Positions 18,194 to 26,774 of a stretch of 64,000 bases of DNA are shown in pieces. Under the pieces are notes generated by a model that saw only the letters and a program-made list of their open reading frames with translations, was not told the DNA's origin and made no database searches. The translations under genes were made by a program, and so were the position numbers. Within the stretch, counting starts at the first letter, position 1. Each line of letters begins with the position of its first letter. The stretch comes from Pseudomonadota bacterium (GTDB taxonomy: Bacteria > Pseudomonadota > Gammaproteobacteria > Steroidobacterales > JBCBZW01), in the NCBI GenBank assembly GCA_039193195.1, contig JBCCWS010000010.1, positions 62,001 to 126,000 on the forward strand, in the 5' to 3' direction.

Positions 18194-18970
18194 GTGGGTC
18201 ATCTGCTGCAGATCAACGGTCGCGCCGTAGCCGTCGACGACTTCGGAGAAGGTACACCCGTGCTCTGTGTCCACGGTCTCGGCGGGTCGTCGAACTTCTG
18301 GCGCGCGGTGGTCAACGGCCTCGGCGACGGCTACCGGCTAATCGTGCCCGACTTGCCGAGCGCGGCCCGCTCGGCCAACGATCCCTCACTCTCGATCGAG
18401 AGCTTGGCGGGAGACATGCTGGCCGTTCTGGACGCTCTCGGCGTAGACAAGGCTCGGGTGATGGGTCATTCGATGGGCACCATCGTCTGCCAGCACCTCA
18501 CGGTAATGGCGCCCGAGCGTGTCCAGGATCTGGTTCTCCTCGGTCCGCTGGCACAGCCACCGGAACCGGCGCGCGGTGCCCTCATGGACCGCGCCGGCCT
18601 CGCCCGGCGCGAGGGAATGACCGGTATCGCGGACACGATCGCCGATGTCGCCCTCTCCACCGCGACCAAAAGCACGCTGCCGGACATTCAAGGCTTCGTG
18701 CGCGAGATGGTCATCCGGCAGGATCCGCAGGGCTACGCTCAGAGCTGTGAAGCGCTCTCCCGCGCGCAGGCGGCCGATGCCAGCGCGATTACCTGTCCCT
18801 GCCTGCTCATCACCGGCGATGAGGATAAGGTGGCGCCACCTGCCAACGTCGAAGCCCTCGGCAGCGCGTTGCCCAGCGCGCGCGTGCTGGTACTCGACGG
18901 CTGTGGCCACTGGACATTGAATGAGAAGCCCACGGAGGTCATAGCGGCTATCCAGGCCTTCTACGGCTAA
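18194..18970 (+). CDS. Alpha/beta hydrolase (ring-fission/lactone-type)
   Basis: 258 aa, GTG start, GGAGG 11 bases upstream. The catalytic triad is visible: nucleophile Ser in GHSMG, Asp in ITGDEDKVAPP and His in CGHWTLNEKP; the oxyanion motif is HGLGGSSNFW. It resembles the 3-oxoadipate enol-lactonase and meta-cleavage hydrolase group. It lies 65 bp after the FAH gene in the same operon, which supports a role in hydrolysing a lactone, ester or C-C bond in the same pathway. Confidence 0.9.
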   Translation: MGHLLQINGRAVAVDDFGEGTPVLCVHGLGGSSNFWRAVVNGLGDGYRLIVPDLPSAARSANDPSLSIESLAGDMLAVLDALGVDKARVMGHSMGTIVCQHLTVMAPERVQDLVLLGPLAQPPEPARGALMDRAGLARREGMTGIADTIADVALSTATKSTLPDIQGFVREMVIRQDPQGYAQSCEALSRAQAADASAITCPCLLITGDEDKVAPPANVEALGSALPSARVLVLDGCGHWTLNEKPTEVIAAIQAFYG

Positions 18971-18986
18971 CCCATGCAAGGAGCTT

Positions 18987-19008
18987 CGGGGAGGTGCCCA
19001 CCTCCCCG
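18987..19008 (+). other. Intercistronic hairpin
   Basis: Perfect 10-bp stem CGGGGAGGTG/CACCTCCCCG with a 2-base loop in the 90-bp gap between the alpha/beta hydrolase and amidohydrolase genes. There is no T-run, so it more likely stabilises or partly terminates the operon mRNA than ends it. Confidence 0.5.
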
Positions 19009-19060
19009 AGCACATGGCCTGGCGCACCCACGCGCGCCTTACCTGGGGGGGTAAACGACA

Positions 19061-20311
19061 ATGCAAGCACCGAGCACCTTGTTCACGGATGTGAACATCA
19101 TCGACGGCAGCGGCAGCGATCCGGTACGCGGCAACGTGCTGGTGAGCGGCAATCGCATCACGAAAATCGGCGACGGCGCCCTGCCCGCGGCGGATCATAC
19201 GATCGACGGTCACGGACGCACGCTCATGCCGGGCCTGTGTGATGCGCACCTGCACCTGACTTGGAACGACCAGCCCACGCTCGAGTACATCACCATGATG
19301 CCGCCAGAGGAGCATCTGATTCACTCGATCAACGTGGCCAAGAAAACCCTGATGGCGGGCTTCACCTCCGGCGTTGGCGCCGCGGCCGCGCGGCCGCGCG
19401 TCGACTGCGTCCTGCGCAACGCCATCAACGACGGTCACATCGTCGGTCCGCGCTACCTCGCGAACGGGCAGGAGATCACCGTGGCCGGGGGTCTTGGCGA
19501 TACCTCACCGCCACACGTAGACCTGCAGGAACTGTCCTTCGGCTGGCGCGTCTGCGGCCCCGAAGATATGCGTAAGGTGGTGCGCATGTACATCAAGTAC
19601 GGCGTGGATTTGATCAAGCTCAATCTATCCGGCGAGGAGATCACACCTGTCCCCGCGCAGTGCTCGCCAATGAGCGATGAAGAGGTGGCGATGGCCATGG
19701 CCTCGATCGAACCCTACGGCTTGCGCGCCTGCGCCCACGCCCGTTCCGCCCACTCGGTCAAGCAGTGCCTCAAGTACGGTGTAAAGATCATCTACCACGC
19801 CTCCTATGCAGATGAGCAATGCATGGATGAGCTCGAGAAGCGCAAGGACGAGTTCTTCGTCGGCCCCGGCCTCGCCTGGCTGGTGCGCACCTCAGCTCAT
19901 GCCGGTGAGTTCGGCATCTCGCCGGAAAGCGAGCTGGCCCGGGTGTACGCGCGAGAGTTGGAGTACGCGATCGAGGGTATGCGTGAGATGCATCGTCGCG
20001 GCATTCGCGTGTTGCCCGGCGGCGACTACGGCTTCGCCTGGACCCCCCACGGCACCAATGCCAAGGATCTACAGTACTTCGTGGAACTCGTAGGCATGAC
20101 ACCGATGGAGGCGATCGTCTCCGCGACCAAGCTCGGCGGAGAGATCATGGGAAATCCGAATGAGCTCGGTCTCATACGCGAGGGATACCTGGCCGATCTG
20201 TTGCTGGTAGACGGCGATCCCCTCGACGACATCTCCGTGCTGCAGGATCACGAGCGTCTCCAGGTCATTATGAAAGATGGTGTGCTTGCCAAGGACACGT
20301 CTACGGCTTGA
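19061..20311 (+). CDS. Amidohydrolase (imidazolonepropionase/prolidase-like, probable dinuclear metal)
   Basis: 416 aa, no signal peptide. The full amidohydrolase ligand set is readable: DAHLHL at the first strand, the carbamylated-Lys candidate in LIKLNLSG, His in ACAHARS, His in IIYHASY and the catalytic Asp in LPGGDYGFAW. The C-terminus (GYLADLLLVDGDPLDDISVL) is the usual return to the small beta-domain. Related enzymes hydrolyse cyclic amides, N-acyl amino acids or dipeptides. Third gene of the operon; it suggests the imported substrate carries an amide or ring C-N bond. Confidence 0.9.
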   Translation: MQAPSTLFTDVNIIDGSGSDPVRGNVLVSGNRITKIGDGALPAADHTIDGHGRTLMPGLCDAHLHLTWNDQPTLEYITMMPPEEHLIHSINVAKKTLMAGFTSGVGAAAARPRVDCVLRNAINDGHIVGPRYLANGQEITVAGGLGDTSPPHVDLQELSFGWRVCGPEDMRKVVRMYIKYGVDLIKLNLSGEEITPVPAQCSPMSDEEVAMAMASIEPYGLRACAHARSAHSVKQCLKYGVKIIYHASYADEQCMDELEKRKDEFFVGPGLAWLVRTSAHAGEFGISPESELARVYARELEYAIEGMREMHRRGIRVLPGGDYGFAWTPHGTNAKDLQYFVELVGMTPMEAIVSATKLGGEIMGNPNELGLIREGYLADLLLVDGDPLDDISVLQDHERLQVIMKDGVLAKDTSTA

Positions 20312-20502
20312 GTCCGCTGCGCGGGCAGGTTCCCCAGGCGTCGAGTTGATCGCGGCGCCCCCCTCGCCTGCCTCGCCAACCGCGGCCTCGAGACGGGGAG
20401 GTCCACTCGCTAGCTTGGCGATTGGACCTCTCCAACTACTCCCGACCCCTACCCAGTCATGGGGCACTCTAATACTCATTAGCTGACGTCGGAGCCAAGC
20501 GA

Positions 20503-21045
20503 ATGGCCTTTATCCCTTCCATCTCTAGCGCACAGGAGAGCGAGTGGGCGGTCATGAGCCGCTACATGGATCAAACCAAGCCCCTCTTCGCGCTTACTCA
20601 GATCGTCATGCGCAGCGGCGACTGCAGCTTGAGCAGCGGCCAGCGCGAGCTGTTGGCTGCCTTCACCTCCAGCTTGAACCGATGCACCTACTGCTTCGGC
20701 GTGCACGAATCCACGGCACAGTCCTTCGGCGTGGAAGCCGATCTGCTCAGCGCCTTGCAGCGGGACATCGACACGGCGCCGATCGAAGACCGCCTCAAAC
20801 CCCTCTTGCGCTACACGGAGAAGCTTACGCGGGCGCCGTCCACCGTCGTCCAGAGCGACGTGGACGCGATCATTGCCGCTGGGTGGGACGACAACGACTT
20901 TCACTACGTGGTAATGATCTGCGCACTGTTCAACTTCTTCAACCGCCTAATCGAGGGCTACGGAGTGGAGAACGTTCTCGACTACCGCGTCCAACATGGC
21001 CGTACTCTGCACGCCAACGGTTACAGGCTTCCAACCGACGGTTAA
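20503..21045 (+). CDS. AhpD-like carboxymuconolactone decarboxylase-family protein
   Basis: 180 aa. CMD domain with the AhpD-type redox motif CTYCFGVHE (Cys-x2-Cys plus His), as in peroxidase-related proteins. GGAG lies just upstream of the ATG. It is the last gene of the rightward catabolic group, 191 bp after the amidohydrolase, and is followed by a strong hairpin. It may detoxify peroxides made during catabolism or act as a redox protein; a decarboxylase role is unlikely given the CxxC motif. Confidence 0.87.
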   Translation: MAFIPSISSAQESEWAVMSRYMDQTKPLFALTQIVMRSGDCSLSSGQRELLAAFTSSLNRCTYCFGVHESTAQSFGVEADLLSALQRDIDTAPIEDRLKPLLRYTEKLTRAPSTVVQSDVDAIIAAGWDDNDFHYVVMICALFNFFNRLIEGYGVENVLDYRVQHGRTLHANGYRLPTDG

Positions 21046-21051
21046 AGGAAA

Positions 21052-21078
21052 GGCCCACCCCGCATTACGGGGTGGGCC
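21052..21078. terminator. Strong hairpin terminator between convergent genes
   Basis: Perfect 11-bp stem GGCCCACCCCG/CGGGGTGGGCC with loop CATTA. On the plus strand it follows the AhpD-like gene. On the minus strand it follows the CHRD gene and leads into TTTCCTTT, so it is probably bidirectional and works best leftward. Confidence 0.82.
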
Positions 21079-21119
21079 TCTCGCGGATACGCTTGCGCAC
21101 CCGCCACTCATCGCGTTGC

Positions 21120-22280
21120 TTAACGCAGTCTCAGCTGACCGCGGATCTCACCTGCGGGGTTCGCGTCGGTGTGAATGTTGACGTAGACGTTGCCAGCAGC
21201 CATCTCACCAATCAGGGTCTCGAGGTCTGCACCCGCGAGCGCGTCCACCAGATCCGCTTGCGTGATCGTGGCGTTTACCGTGTCGCCGTTAATGCCGGCG
21301 CCGAGATCGGCGACCACCGGACCGTTCACACCGGCCTGGGCCAAGTGCAGGTGAGCCATGGTGATGGGTCCGGTAAGGTTCTGCGTGCCGACCACGACGC
21401 GCAGGGTCTCACCGCCGAGAGCGATAGCACGGGAGCGACCGGTACCTTCGGAATCGATAGCCTCGGCAGTGACTTCCTGATCCGTCGACAGCAGGGTCAC
21501 GAAGGTCTGGTCTGCGGCGAGATCGAGGTAGCGGAAGGACACCCGGAAGATCGCGTCGTCTGCGTCGTTGAAATCACCGTTGCCGAACACCGGGTGGTTC
21601 AGCACACCGTTGGGGAACGACAGGGCGCCAGGAGCGGCGAAGCCGGGGGCCGGGGTGGTGACCGGCAAGTTCTCCGTCACGCCCACGTCCGGCGCTGCCT
21701 GGGCCAGGAATGCCACGTTGGAGGCAATCTCGTCGTTCACCTCCGTGCCGGCATCGTTGGTCTCGCCACCGTCGACGATGAAGTTCGTACCGACGAATTC
21801 ACCGCTATCGTCGAACAGCTGGTGCGCGAGGGGATTGCCGTTGGCAATGAAGAAGTCGTTGCTCGGAATGATCATCGAGGCATAGCTGAAGTAGCGATCC
21901 TGGAAGGGGTTCACGCGCATCACGGTCGCTGCACGATCGCCGGGAGCGAGGGGGCCGCCGGGGCCTGCGAGGGCACCTACTTGCGGGGCGTTAGGCAACA
22001 GCGTTTCGAAGGTCGCGGTGATCGAGCTGTTGTCACCGTCCTCGGCAAGGCGCTCGACTTCATCACCGCCCAGGGGCACGTTTGCCGGCTGACCTCCGTC
22101 GTAGCTATCGAAGCTACCGTCGTGGATGCCAAGCCAAGGCGGGGTCAGGAACACGCCGCGTGAAGGTTGGGCGTTTTCGACCGTGACCACCACCGCGGGG
22201 ACAGATTCGGCCAGCACGGGGGCGGCGGTGGAAGAGAACATGGCGCCGATGACGGCAGCGAGGGTGAGGGTGCGGGACAT
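21120..22280 (-). CDS. Secreted spondin_N plus CHRD domain protein
   Basis: 386 aa. Signal peptide (MSRTLTLAAVIGAMFSS...PVLAES). Residues ~25-215 resemble the spondin N-terminal domain (VVVTVENAQPSRGVFLTPPW, RVNPFQDRYFSYASMIIPSNDFFIANGNP). Residues ~250-386 form a CHRD domain with its hallmarks HLHLAQAGVNGPVVADL and VYVNIHTDANPAGEIRGQL. Such proteins are exported envelope or surface proteins of unknown role. Good RBS GAAGGAG. A TTGAACC-N16-CGAC element upstream is shared with two other promoters of this cluster, suggesting ECF control. Confidence 0.88.
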   Translation of the reverse strand: MSRTLTLAAVIGAMFSSTAAPVLAESVPAVVVTVENAQPSRGVFLTPPWLGIHDGSFDSYDGGQPANVPLGGDEVERLAEDGDNSSITATFETLLPNAPQVGALAGPGGPLAPGDRAATVMRVNPFQDRYFSYASMIIPSNDFFIANGNPLAHQLFDDSGEFVGTNFIVDGGETNDAGTEVNDEIASNVAFLAQAAPDVGVTENLPVTTPAPGFAAPGALSFPNGVLNHPVFGNGDFNDADDAIFRVSFRYLDLAADQTFVTLLSTDQEVTAEAIDSEGTGRSRAIALGGETLRVVVGTQNLTGPITMAHLHLAQAGVNGPVVADLGAGINGDTVNATITQADLVDALAGADLETLIGEMAAGNVYVNIHTDANPAGEIRGQLRLR

Positions 22281-22384
22281 GATGTGACTCCTTCAATTTG
22301 GTGTTGGAGATCAACAAGCAAAAGCTAACTTTTTCGCTCGGTGATCGTTGACTCGTGCACTTAATGCGTCGCACGTGTCCCTAG

Positions 22385-22412
22385 GTCGAAGGAGCTTGAG
22401 GAACGGTTCAAA
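22385..22412 (-). promoter_or_regulatory. ECF-type promoter candidate upstream of the CHRD gene
   Basis: On the minus strand, TTTGAACC at -35 and CGACC at -10, with the GAAC and CGAC starts 21 bases apart. The same TTGAACC-N16-CGAC layout occurs before the subtilase and anti-sigma genes. It is preceded by an AT-rich stretch, as at the anti-sigma site. Confidence 0.6.
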
Positions 22413-22430
22413 GAAATTTTGAAGATTTGA

Positions 22431-23618
22431 TCAGCGGCTCGCCAAGCACTGGGCAGACAGGGTGGGCAAGCCGAATCCAAAGGTTTCATCGCGGCCCGGG
22501 GAGCCCAAGTCCCGGGCCTCGCCCGCGAGCGACTGGCGTACGCGCTTAGCACTAACCGTCTCTTGCAGGCGCGGGTCGCTAGCGATAATGGCGACCACGA
22601 AGGGGCTCGCGAAGGAGGTTCCCGTGACGTAGCGCCCTCCGCCGTCGGCTTGCACGTAGATATCGACCCCCGGTGCCGAGAAGTCCACATGGGCACCCAT
22701 CACTGCACCGTCGTAGATGCGCAGGGCTGCATCCACGGCAGTCACGGCGATCACATCCGCAAAGGCAGCGGGATAGCGCGGCGGCGAGTCCGGCCCCTCG
22801 TTGCCGACGGCAGCCACCAACAGTAGGCCCGTATCGGCGGCACGCTGGACGGCCCGATCGAGGGCGCGGTTGTAAGGACCCGCAAGCGAGATGTTCACCA
22901 ATTCCACACGGGACTGGGCCAGCCAATCGAGCGCTCGTATCAACGTACTCGCGCTCGGTCCAGCGTTTGGGCGTCGCTCATCGAACACCACCGCGGCATG
23001 CAGCGTGGCCTCGCGCAAGCGCCCGTCGCCGACGAGCGTCTGGGCGACCGCGGTGCCGTGGGATCGCGCGTGTGCAGTGACCTCGCCGACGAAGGACTCG
23101 GTCACGATGCGCTCGCTCGCAAGCGACGGGGTTGCGAGGTCCACAGCGCTGTCGATCATGCCGAGGCGACGCAAGCTGGCACAGCCCTGAGCCGGCCACC
23201 GAATCATCGCATGAGCGAACCCTTGGGGCTGAGCCATGCGGGGGCCCGTCGCCTGCGTGCTCAAGCGATAGCGATGATCGCGATCAGCCGTCGCGTGGGG
23301 TTCGAGTCGCTCGAGCTCTGCTGCGGCCTGCGTCACGTCGAGGCCCGTTGGCACGGCGAAGGTGAGCAGCACCACGCCGAGCCCTGGCAGGCGCTCACGG
23401 CGCAGCAGCCGATAGCCCTCGCGACGCGCCTTGCGTTCGAGCAGCAGCGCGAGGTCGACATTGTTAATCAGTGCGATCACCGACACACCGTCCTCCGCCA
23501 CTTCGGCGCTCACGGTGGAGGAGTCCGCCGAGAGTGGCGGGGGTTTGAGGTGGAAGCTCTCGCACGCACTGACCAGCGTGAGCGCGACGCAAAGCGTCAA
23601 CCTGGGTATCGCGCGCAT
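22431..23618 (-). CDS. Subtilisin-like (S8) serine protease lipoprotein
   Basis: 395 aa. Lipoprotein signal peptide with lipobox LVSAC (Cys19). The catalytic triad fits a compact S8 domain from about residue 150: Asp in LGMIDSAVDLAT, His in HARSHGTAVAQ and Ser in GTSFASPFV; the oxyanion Asn is in AVGNEGPD. The usual glycine after the catalytic Asp (DSG) is Ala here. The region before the domain (~40-120) may be a built-in pro-domain. It lies between the CHRD and barrel genes, with its own ECF-type element, suggesting envelope quality control or surface-protein processing. Confidence 0.9.
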   Translation of the reverse strand: MRAIPRLTLCVALTLVSACESFHLKPPPLSADSSTVSAEVAEDGVSVIALINNVDLALLLERKARREGYRLLRRERLPGLGVVLLTFAVPTGLDVTQAAAELERLEPHATADRDHRYRLSTQATGPRMAQPQGFAHAMIRWPAQGCASLRRLGMIDSAVDLATPSLASERIVTESFVGEVTAHARSHGTAVAQTLVGDGRLREATLHAAVVFDERRPNAGPSASTLIRALDWLAQSRVELVNISLAGPYNRALDRAVQRAADTGLLLVAAVGNEGPDSPPRYPAAFADVIAVTAVDAALRIYDGAVMGAHVDFSAPGVDIYVQADGGGRYVTGTSFASPFVVAIIASDPRLQETVSAKRVRQSLAGEARDLGSPGRDETFGFGLPTLSAQCLASR

Positions 23619-23657
23619 GAGTGGCTCTCCGTCCGACCTTCAGGCATCAGGCATTCA

Positions 23658-23684
23658 GTCGTCGCGAGCGACCGAGCGGTTCAA
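23658..23684 (-). promoter_or_regulatory. ECF-type promoter candidate upstream of the subtilase gene
   Basis: On the minus strand, TTGAACC followed after 16 bases by CGACTG, with GAAC to CGAC starts 21 bases apart as at the other two sites. It lies in the 75-bp gap between the barrel gene stop and the subtilase start. Confidence 0.55.
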
Positions 23685-23693
23685 CGGCTCACC

Positions 23694-24977
23694 TCAGAAG
23701 ATGCGACTGAGGGAGAAGAAGATCCGATCCACATCGCCGGCGAAAGTGTCCGCGCGATAAGCGGCAAGGCCCGCCGCCACGCTGGTCCGCCCCCGGCGCG
23801 CGGTCAACCCAAGATCGATCTCCGTGCCGTAGCGTCGTCCCCCGCGATCGGCCCAGAAGCCGTGTTGGCGGGCGAACACCTGCACCTCATCCACGATGGC
23901 AACCGCAGGCTGAAAACGCCATTGCAGTGCCAGGGAGAGATCGCGCACGCCGTCGCCAGGCGTGTTGAAGAACACATCAGCATTGCCCTGAAACTTGCGC
24001 AGTGTGGCAAGCGGTGTCTGAAAGCCCATGCCCTGCTCGCTGCCGCCGAGAACCTCTGCGCGTACGGCGGCCGAGAAGCGCGCGCGTTCATAAGTGACAG
24101 CGAGCAGCCCATACTCAGCGCGATAGCGCCTTGGATTGCGCGCGAAGTCACGCTGGGTGGCGTAGGACAACTCCCAGCGCACGCCGTGGCCTTCGATGTG
24201 GCGCCGTCCGCTCACGCGGATGCCGGTAGTCCGCGATGACGCCTTGTCGCTGCGCGCATCCTCCGGTCCCGTGCGCAAATCCAGCGCGTAGTGGAACAAG
24301 GAGATTCGCCCGGCCGGGCTCGGCAGGTTGAGGTTCAGCGCCAGGCTGTCGCCAAGGAAGCTCCCAAACGGGGAGTCGTCGCCGAGCACGCGTTGGGTGC
24401 GCCGCACATAAGCCGCATCCAACAGCACCGTGCCGCCCAAATCCGCGCCGAGACGTACGGCGTCGAAGGTGCGATCGTTCTGGCGAAAGGCCGACACCCC
24501 TAGGAAGCGCTCGTCGTCGAGCACGATCCGTTGGCGACCGATGGTGAGCAACTTGCCAGGGACGAGCTCCGCCTGCAGTTGCAGGCGGTTGAGCTCACGG
24601 CCGTCGGGATCGAGGATGACGGGGCGCTCGAGGCGGTTCGACCAATTCTCCCGACCATCGTTGAAGCGGGCGATGAGATCCTCGTTCCCTTCGACTTCCC
24701 CTAAGAAGGTCAGGCGCTTGCCTAGGGGCGCTTCGATGGCGCCGCGATAGCGTACGGTGAGTGCCGCCGCGTCCTTAGGGTTCAGCGTGTCGCTTGCGGT
24801 CTCGTAGCGCACCCGCCCATTGCCAAGCAGACGCGGACCGCCGCTGGTGTCGGCCTGCGCGACCGCATTGCGCGCCGGCGCGGCAACCGCGGTGACGCTC
24901 ACCAAGGCGAGCAGCATCGCCGACAATTCCGTGCGCAATCGTGGCAAGGCGTGGTTCCTCGGGTAGGGCCCGACCAC
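23694..24977 (-). CDS. Alginate-export-like outer membrane beta-barrel protein
   Basis: 427 aa as drawn, though ATG 24917 may be the true start, since the first 20 residues look atypical and a signal-like stretch (MLLALVSVTAVAAPA) follows. The body resembles alginate-export porins (RVRYE, GRQRIVLDDERFLGVSAFRQ, DRTFDAVRL) and ends in the barrel signature IFFSLSRIF. It would form an outer-membrane pore, possibly for an anionic polymer or small solutes. Downstream on the same strand are the subtilase and CHRD genes; upstream, divergent, is the anti-sigma gene. Confidence 0.83.
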   Translation of the reverse strand: MVGPYPRNHALPRLRTELSAMLLALVSVTAVAAPARNAVAQADTSGGPRLLGNGRVRYETASDTLNPKDAAALTVRYRGAIEAPLGKRLTFLGEVEGNEDLIARFNDGRENWSNRLERPVILDPDGRELNRLQLQAELVPGKLLTIGRQRIVLDDERFLGVSAFRQNDRTFDAVRLGADLGGTVLLDAAYVRRTQRVLGDDSPFGSFLGDSLALNLNLPSPAGRISLFHYALDLRTGPEDARSDKASSRTTGIRVSGRRHIEGHGVRWELSYATQRDFARNPRRYRAEYGLLAVTYERARFSAAVRAEVLGGSEQGMGFQTPLATLRKFQGNADVFFNTPGDGVRDLSLALQWRFQPAVAIVDEVQVFARQHGFWADRGGRRYGTEIDLGLTARRGRTSVAAGLAAYRADTFAGDVDRIFFSLSRIF

Positions 24978-25045
24978 TGCGAACCCAGGGTCTCAGAGCC
25001 GTATAGGATGCCGAGCAGGCGGCGCGAGGGGAACCCACAAAAAAT

Positions 25046-25073
25046 TTTGAACCCCCTTCGTTTTTGTCACGAC
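25046..25073 (+). promoter_or_regulatory. ECF-type promoter candidate upstream of the anti-sigma gene
   Basis: TTTTGAACC (GAAC at 25049) and CGAC at 25070, with start-to-start spacing 21, identical to the elements before the subtilase and CHRD genes. It lies 107 bp before the TTG start of the anti-sigma gene, in an AT-rich patch. Confidence 0.6.
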
Positions 25074-25179
25074 GAACTCCTAGAACCTCAATTTGCGCAC
25101 CGCTCGAAAGCCGGCGCTGCACACGTATCTACGCTACGATGCCCGCTCGCTGCGGTATCGACCCGACCGGAGAAAGCGC

Positions 25180-25788
25180 TTGAACGAAACGACCTCTGAG
25201 CAAGACACGTTGATCGCGCTGATCCCCGAGTTCGTCAACGAACAGCTCGGCAAGGAAGATCGCCAACGGGTGCAGCAGGCGGCGGCTCGCGACCCACATG
25301 TCGCCGCACAGATCGAGGTATTTCGCCGCATCCGTCACGCGGTGCGCGAGAGCGGCGACGCGGACACGGCTGATGAACTCGGATGGCGCCGCTTGCAACG
25401 GGCCCTGCCGCCACGCGAGGCGCTCCCCACCGAGACGACGGAGCAGCGTCCGTCGTCGCCCCTTTGGCGTGCGGCCGCGGCAGTGCTCGCCGCCGTGGTG
25501 CTCGGCCAAGCCATCATGCTGTCGAACGCCACCGGCGAGCGCTACGTCACCGCCGGCGAAACGACCGCGGTCGAGAGCGCCAGCTTCACTCTACAGCTGG
25601 CGTTTCAGGCGGACGTGTCGGAACAAGCCCTACGCGCACTGCTGCTCGACGCACAGGGTCAGATCGTGGCCGGCCCTTCCGCCTTGGGCCTCTACGAGGT
25701 GCAGTTTGCCGACGGGGCAGCGCGGGACGCTGCCCTCGTGCTCTTTCGCGATCGGGCCGATCTGGTCGCAAGCGCCACCGTACCGTAG
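25180..25788 (+). CDS. Putative membrane anti-sigma factor
   Basis: 202 aa from TTG 25180 with GGAG upstream; the frame is open further 5' but without conserved-looking sequence. Cytoplasmic N-terminal helical domain (LIALIPEFVNEQLGKEDRQR, then VFRRIRHAVRESG) of the anti-sigma type but lacking zinc-finger cysteines. One membrane helix (WRAAAAVLAAVVLGQAIML, ~105-125) and a ~75-residue periplasmic domain follow. It is convergent with the ECF sigma gene, 7 bp between stops. The assignment rests on architecture and neighbourhood. Confidence 0.75.
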   Translation: MNETTSEQDTLIALIPEFVNEQLGKEDRQRVQQAAARDPHVAAQIEVFRRIRHAVRESGDADTADELGWRRLQRALPPREALPTETTEQRPSSPLWRAAAAVLAAVVLGQAIMLSNATGERYVTAGETTAVESASFTLQLAFQADVSEQALRALLLDAQGQIVAGPSALGLYEVQFADGAARDAALVLFRDRADLVASATVP

Positions 25789-25795
25789 CCCTACC

Positions 25796-26362
25796 TTAGG
25801 CGCCGCTGCGCTTCAGGTTCACGCAGCGTAGGATCAGGCGCTTCGCGTGCAGGATGCGCGTCTTGACCGTCCCCACGGGGCATCCTTCGACCTGCGCGAT
25901 GTCCCGATAGGCCATGTCCTCAAAGAACGCCAGATGCACCGCCCGACGGTGCGCCTCGCCAAGCGCCTGGACGCAGGCGCGCAGCACCTGCGCATCCTGC
26001 ATCGCCTCGAGGTCTCGCTGCAGGTCTTGCGATTCATCCGCGTCGTCGAAGTGCTCAGGTTCCGTCGGCACCATACGTGAGGTTGAGCGGACCCGGTCGA
26101 TCGCCTTGTTGCGTGCGATGCCAAAGATCCACGACTTGGCCGAAGAGCGCCCCTCGAAGCGGGTCGCCTGGGTCCAAACAGCCAGCATCGCCTCGTGAAT
26201 CACATCGCCCGCCTCGTGCTCATCTGACAGCCAAGTCCTCACGAAGTAGCGCAACGGCCCTGCGTAGCGATCGTAGATCGCCTTCATTGCCGCTTCGTCT
26301 CCCGCGGCGATGCGAGCCAGCAGCGCGACATCTTCCTGCGGATTGTTTGGGGATTGGTTCAC
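25796..26362 (-). CDS. ECF-family RNA polymerase sigma factor
   Basis: 188 aa from GTG 26362; the frame runs to 26521, but the upstream residues are arginine-rich and unlike sigma factors. Region 2 (about 12-85) holds IYDRYAGPLRYFVRTWLSDE and the -10-binding stretch SSAKSWIFGIARNKAIDRVR. Region 4 (about 130-185) holds the HTH AYRDIAQVEGCPVGTVKTRI. It probably recognises the TTGAACC-N16-CGAC elements before the anti-sigma, subtilase and CHRD genes. No such element precedes its own gene. The convergent layout with the anti-sigma gene is unusual. Confidence 0.92.
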   Translation of the reverse strand: MNQSPNNPQEDVALLARIAAGDEAAMKAIYDRYAGPLRYFVRTWLSDEHEAGDVIHEAMLAVWTQATRFEGRSSAKSWIFGIARNKAIDRVRSTSRMVPTEPEHFDDADESQDLQRDLEAMQDAQVLRACVQALGEAHRRAVHLAFFEDMAYRDIAQVEGCPVGTVKTRILHAKRLILRCVNLKRSGA

Positions 26363-26774
26363 GGCAATCGGGCCGGGTCTATCGGCGTGGTCAGCACGTG
26401 AAGATCGTACCGAGGCCTCGGTCGCAAGGCGAGCCGGTCTGCCGAGCGCCCGCCGCCGCCGCTGTTGTGGGTGTACGCGCAAAGCGTATCCACCCCCACG
26501 AGCTGCCAGTAGTGCCCCCACCGAGTCGTTACCGGCGATACGGGCCGCCGCGCTAGGTGGCTGTACCTCTGGCCAAGGCGGTCAATCGACTAAAGAGGCA
26601 TGAAACTGCTTGCGTTTCACTGCATTCGAGCGCAAGCTCCCGCCGCGACCTCGGTGTCTCGCCTGCCTTTCTCATCTCGCCCCGTCCTGGGGCGCTACAG
26701 TCAAGTCACGCAAAGCAATCAGGTTGTTCGGTCAGAGCGCACGATTCCGCGCTTGCTAGTCTGGAGGCCTTTAG
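26363..26774. other. 412-bp gene-free region with the cold-shock gene leader
   Basis: No convincing coding sequence on either strand. The right half is AT-richer than its surroundings and probably holds the promoter and long 5' leader of the cold-shock gene; GGAGG at 26763 is its ribosome binding site. I see no clear hairpin or operator. Confidence 0.5.

Noticed and set aside
20544-22163. Plus-strand open frame of 539 codons
   Set aside because: It runs across the AhpD-like gene in another frame, through the strong hairpin terminator, and opposite the CHRD gene; its product has no domain features.
22998-24239. Plus-strand open frame of 413 codons over the subtilase and barrel genes
   Set aside because: Antisense shadow; both minus-strand genes have signal peptides, motifs and proper ends.
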